Positions 62,897 to 64,000 of a DNA stretch of 64,000 nucleotides are shown piece after piece; position 1 is the stretch's first letter, and every line of letters starts with the position of its first letter. Under the pieces are notes generated by a model. That model saw nothing but the letters and a program-made list of their open reading frames with translations. It was not told where the DNA came from and searched no databases. The translations under genes were made by a program, and so were the position numbers. The stretch lies in contig NZ_JBLFER010000003.1 in NCBI RefSeq assembly GCF_047345145.1, positions 62,001-126,000 on the forward strand. Reading direction: 5' to 3'. Source of the DNA: Maribacter_C sp047345145 (GTDB lineage Bacteria > Bacteroidota > Bacteroidia > Flavobacteriales > Flavobacteriaceae).

Positions 62897-63175
62897 ATGG
62901 CACGTTCACTAAAAAAAGGACCTTACGTTCACTATAGCTTGGAGAAAAAAATCCAACAAAACGCTTCTTCTGGAAAGAAAAGTGTTATAAAGACATGGTC
63001 AAGAGCTTCTATGATAACACCTGATTTTGTAGGTTTAACTATAGCTGTGCACAACGGGAGACAATTTGTTCCCGTATTCGTAACAGAAAATATGGTAGGG
63101 CACAAATTAGGGGAATTTTCTCCAACACGATCTTTTAGAGGTCACGCAGGGGCAAAGAATAAAGGTAAAAAGTAA
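62897..63175 (+). CDS. rpsS: 30S ribosomal protein S19
   Basis: 92 residues; MARSLKKGPYVHYSLEKKI and KLGEFSPTRSFRGHAG are diagnostic. Forms the S13-S19 complex in the 30S head. Three bp before rplV. Confidence 0.98.
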   Translation: MARSLKKGPYVHYSLEKKIQQNASSGKKSVIKTWSRASMITPDFVGLTIAVHNGRQFVPVFVTENMVGHKLGEFSPTRSFRGHAGAKNKGKK

Positions 63176-63178
63176 GCT

Positions 63179-63586
63179 ATGGGAGTTCGAAAAAAACAGA
63201 TGGCCGAAAGAATTAAGGCTGAAAAGAAACAGATAGCGTTCGCAAAATTGAACAATTGTCCTACTTCTCCTAGGAAAATGCGTATTGTTGCAGATTTGGT
63301 CAGAGGTGTTGAAGTGGAAAAGGCGCTGGCAATATTGAGATTCAATCCGAAGGAAGCTTCTCGCAAGTTAGAAAAGCTTTTGCTTTCTGCTTTGGCAAAC
63401 TGGCAAGCAAAGAATGAGGATGCTAGTTTAGAAGATGCTGATCTTATCGTAAAAGAGATTCGAGTGGATAGCGCGGCAATGTTGAAAAGATTGCGTCCAG
63501 CTCCACAGGGTAGAGCGCATAGAATTAGAAAACGTTCCAACCATGTAACATTGGTTTTGGGGTCTAACAATAATATAGCAAGCTAG
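63179..63586 (+). CDS. rplV: 50S ribosomal protein L22
   Basis: 135 residues; NCPTSPRKMRIVADLVRGVE and the tunnel hairpin RVDSAAMLKRLRPAPQGRAH-type region followed by RKRSNHVTLVLG. One base separates its stop from rpsC. Confidence 0.97.
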   Translation: MGVRKKQMAERIKAEKKQIAFAKLNNCPTSPRKMRIVADLVRGVEVEKALAILRFNPKEASRKLEKLLLSALANWQAKNEDASLEDADLIVKEIRVDSAAMLKRLRPAPQGRAHRIRKRSNHVTLVLGSNNNIAS

Positions 63587-63587
63587 A

Positions 63588-64000
63588 ATGGGACAGAAAA
63601 CAAATCCGATAGGAAATCGTCTAGGTATTATCAGAGGATGGGAATCTAACTGGTACGGTGGAAACGATTATGGAGACAAACTAGCTGAGGATAGCAAAAT
63701 TCGAAAATACATCCATGCCCGTCTTTCAAAGGCAAGTGTTTCGAGAGTGATTATCGAGCGTACTTTGAAGTTGATTACAGTAACTGTAACAACAGCAAGA
63801 CCAGGTATCATTATTGGTAAAGGTGGTCAAGAAGTAGATAAGCTTAAAGAGGAGCTTAAGAAGATCACTGGAAAAGAGGTTCAGATCAATATTTACGAAA
63901 TCAAAAGACCTGAGGTTGATGCCAATTTGGTAGCTGCTAGTGTAGCGCGTCAAATTGAAAGCAGAATTTCTTTCAGACGAGCAATCAAAATGGCAATTGC
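63588..64000 (+). CDS. rpsC: 30S ribosomal protein S3, N-terminal part
   Basis: Partial gene cut by the right edge: 137 complete codons from the ATG at 63588. MGQKTNPIGNRLGIIRGWES is the S3 N-terminus, and the KH-domain GKGGQ loop (IIIGKGGQEVDKLKEELKK) is visible. Confidence 0.97.
   Translation, partial: MGQKTNPIGNRLGIIRGWESNWYGGNDYGDKLAEDSKIRKYIHARLSKASVSRVIIERTLKLITVTVTTARPGIIIGKGGQEVDKLKEELKKITGKEVQINIYEIKRPEVDANLVAASVARQIESRISFRRAIKMAI

Noticed and set aside
63142..63570. 142-codon open frame on the minus strand opposite rplV
   Set aside because: Mirror frame of a ribosomal protein gene in a conserved operon.
1..64000. tRNA, rRNA, prophage, insertion sequences
   Set aside because: No cloverleaf-like or rRNA sequence, transposase, integrase or terminal inverted repeats were recognised by eye.

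Overview
This is a 64 kb stretch of an AT-rich chromosome from a member of the Flavobacteriaceae (Bacteroidetes), probably a marine one. The evidence is a SusC/SusD outer-membrane pair, a DUF5723-type protein, a LytS/LytT two-component system, promoters of the TTG-N19-TAnnTTTG type, no conspicuous Shine-Dalgarno sequences, and an HPRT-adenylate kinase fusion. The genus cannot be fixed by eye; I see no rRNA, tRNA, IS element, phage or CRISPR array.

Layout. 1-5.4 kb: the end of a methyltransferase-like gene, a KAS III-like synthase, gcvP and a UbiA-like membrane protein. 5.3-6.6 kb: an ECF-type sigma factor with a tiny zinc-finger-like partner, and a divergent rhodanese lipoprotein. 6.6-13 kb: accessory genes (membrane di-iron hydroxylase, TIMP/NTR-like secreted protein, an HExxH/ankyrin reading frame split by one in-frame stop, a large MORN/YwqK-like protein). 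13-20 kb: M3 peptidase, purE-purK, the divergent hpt-adk fusion, a GNAT and obgE. 20-23.1 kb: several very small membrane-protein reading frames lying among three LytTR-type direct repeats, then lytS-lytT. 23.1-31.1 kb: a minus-strand trio of thioester alpha-2-macroglobulin, carboxypeptidase-regulatory-like protein and transglutaminase-like protein. 31.3-44.4 kb: cupin, mpl, a small ORF, an apparent two-gene insertion, radC, a deacetylase-like protein, a HAD nucleotidase, a lipoprotein/DUF5723/hypothetical trio, rarA, rhomboid and rlmB. 44.5-56.5 kb: a minus-strand outer-membrane uptake region (SusC, SusD, lipoprotein, arylsulfotransferase-like lipoprotein, VCBS/ASPIC lipoprotein, secreted hypothetical). 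57-64 kb: the str operon joined directly to the S10 operon (rpsL-rpsG-fusA-rpsJ // rplC-rplD-rplW-rplB-rpsS-rplV-rpsC), with a terminator-like hairpin between rpsJ and rplC.

How the genes fit together. purE/purK and the hpt-adk fusion diverge from an 87-bp region and join de novo purine synthesis to salvage. The LytTR response regulator is the obvious candidate to bind the three ACC(G/A)TT-N12-ACC(G/A) repeats beside it, so the tiny membrane proteins and the two-component pair may form one self-contained envelope-stress circuit. This is the part I find most likely to be undescribed. The A2M/transglutaminase-like group looks like periplasmic surveillance or remodelling. SusC/SusD with the arylsulfotransferase-like and FG-GAP lipoproteins looks like an uptake locus for an unidentified, possibly sulfated or aromatic, substrate.
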